Assembly: GCF_938030815.1 (NCBI RefSeq)
Contig: NZ_CALHII010000148.1
Span: 1 to 41,594 of the forward strand
Origin: an uncultured Campylobacter sp.
GTDB taxonomy: Bacteria; Campylobacterota; Campylobacteria; Campylobacterales; Campylobacteraceae
DNA: 41,594 nucleotides
Direction of reading: 5' to 3'
Shown piece by piece: positions 40,931 through 41,594 of the stretch. The position numbers and the translations under genes are program-made. The notes beneath the pieces were generated by a model that ran no database searches, was not told the origin of the DNA, and saw only the letters and a list, made by a program, of their open reading frames with translations. Each line of letters begins with the position of its first letter. Position 1 is the first letter of the stretch.

Positions 40931-40976
40931 GCTAAATATTCTTATTTTTAATTGAAACACTTTAAAAGGAGAGAAA

Positions 40977-41540
40977 ATGAATGCGGCTTTGGTTTTATTA
41001 GTCGTCATAGTTTTGTTAGTTTTGGCGTTAGTGGGCGTTTATAACTCGTTCATCGCCAAGCGCAATCAGGTGCGAAATATCGCCTCTACCGTTGATACGC
41101 AGCTTAAAAAGCGCTACGACCTCATCCCAAATTTAGTTAGCGCCACGCGCGAATATATGAGCCATGAAAACGCCGTGCTAACGCGCGTTAGCGAACTTCG
41201 CTCGCAAGCGATCAACGCGGCTTCTAACGCGGATAAATTTAAGCTAAATAGCGAAATTTCGGCTCTTTTGGGGCAGATCCGCATTGCGGTAGAGGCGTAT
41301 CCGAACCTCAAGGCTAACGAATCGTTTGCCAAGCTACAAAACGCGTTAGGTGAGTGCGAGGAGCAGATCAGCGCCGCACGCCGCGCTTATAACGGCGCCG
41401 TTACGGTCTATAACAACGCCTGCGAGATGTTTCCTACTAACATCATCGCTAGCGTTTTCAACTTCGCTAAAGCGGAATTTTTCGCCGCTAGCGAGCAAGA
41501 AAAGCAAGCACCAAACGTATCTGAACTTTTTAAAAAATAG
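40977..41540 (+). CDS. lemA: LemA family protein
   Basis: This 187-residue membrane-anchored protein has one N-terminal helix (about 2-22, AALVLLVVIVLLVLALVGVY), followed by the LemA core: YNSFIAKRNQVRNIASTVDT, LKKRYDLIPNLVSATREYMS, RIAVEAYPNLKANESFAKLQ and AARRAYNGAVTVYNNACEMF, then FPTNIIASVFNF. The core is a long helical bundle. The ATG follows AAAGGAG. In Campylobacter lemA is commonly followed by a DUF3137 gene; here the window ends 54 bp after the stop, and a hairpin terminator separates what follows. Function is unknown. Confidence 0.95.
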   Translation: MNAALVLLVVIVLLVLALVGVYNSFIAKRNQVRNIASTVDTQLKKRYDLIPNLVSATREYMSHENAVLTRVSELRSQAINAASNADKFKLNSEISALLGQIRIAVEAYPNLKANESFAKLQNALGECEEQISAARRAYNGAVTVYNNACEMFPTNIIASVFNFAKAEFFAASEQEKQAPNVSELFKK

Positions 41541-41556
41541 GCGCGAGACATAGAAA

Positions 41557-41590
41557 ATTTGCGATGAAATTTTAAAATTTTATCGCAAAT
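41557..41590 (+). terminator. Hairpin after lemA
   Basis: ATTTGCGAT (41557-41565) and ATCGCAAAT (41582-41590) are a perfect 9-bp inverted repeat enclosing the palindrome AAATTTTAAAATTT. It lies 17 bp after the lemA stop. It could be a bidirectional terminator, although a T-run after the second arm is not visible before the window ends. Confidence 0.5.
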
Positions 41591-41594
41591 AACG

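Noticed and set aside
1..41594. CRISPR arrays, insertion sequences, prophage or integrase genes
   Set aside because: No regularly spaced repeats, transposase or integrase motifs were seen on either strand.

Overview
The window reads as a chromosomal segment of a Campylobacter with an unusually high G+C content for the genus. By gene content and base composition it is most like C. gracilis, but that species call is inference. Support comes from gene orders that, from memory, also occur in other Campylobacter: recA-eno-(DivIC-like)-cgpA, tig-clpP-def-comM/nnr-purN, purD-RDD-lptD-PRTase-pnp, and nifS-nifU. Other genus-typical features are the futalosine-route gene mqnD, bacterial N-glycosylation sequons, many TTG starts and AT-rich TATAAT promoters. 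There are no insertion sequences, prophage genes or CRISPR arrays. Almost every gene is ordinary core metabolism or housekeeping.

Layout. 1-721: two tandem paralogous small proteins of unknown function, with a start-less coding fragment between them; this looks like the eroded end of a toxin/immunity-type array. 1119-8747 (minus): pnp operon (purD, RDD membrane protein, lptD, PRTase, pnp, universal stress protein), preceded by a strongly structured ~195-nt RNA that I call a 6S RNA candidate. 8990-11481 (minus): hemD and argH. 11666-16596 (minus): recA, eno, DivIC-like protein, CgpA-like glycoprotein, nitroreductase. 16877-19179 (plus): mqnD and murB, separated by a 0.6-kb gap. 19323-24713 (minus): a lipid-type cluster. 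25232-26272 (minus): DUF3137-like membrane protein. 26401-32559 (minus): tig-clpP-def-comM-nnr-purN, packed with adjacent or overlapping ends. 32716-34866 (minus): TonB-dependent siderophore receptor behind a Fur-box-like site. 35054-37954 (plus): folE, then nifS-nifU. 38367-39155 (plus): PEB1-type binding protein. 39767-40480 (minus): double-rhodanese periplasmic protein. 40831-40907 (minus): tRNA with CAU anticodon. 40977-41540 (plus): lemA.

The best candidate for an under-described system is the cluster at 19323-24713. It combines a CDP-alcohol phosphatidyltransferase, a PlsC-type acyltransferase, a CdsA-type cytidylyltransferase, a DUF1287 protein and an alpha/beta-hydrolase/methyltransferase fusion. 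Three of these match the uncharacterised E. coli YnbA, YnbB and YnbC proteins. The enzymes could in principle form a complete dedicated route from lysophosphatidate to an unknown, possibly methylated, phospholipid. The phosphatidyltransferase has Asn in place of two signature Asp residues. The DUF1287 gene has an in-frame TGA at codon 4, ahead of an intact signal peptide.

Other points worth checking are the 6S RNA candidate in the purD leader, six D/E-X-N-X-S/T sequons in the CgpA-like protein, an inverted repeat in the nifSU leader, a strong plus-strand promoter facing the antisense side of the tRNA, and a recurring palindrome AAATTTTAAAATTT in gene gaps. All calls are from reading the sequence; no alignments or searches were run.
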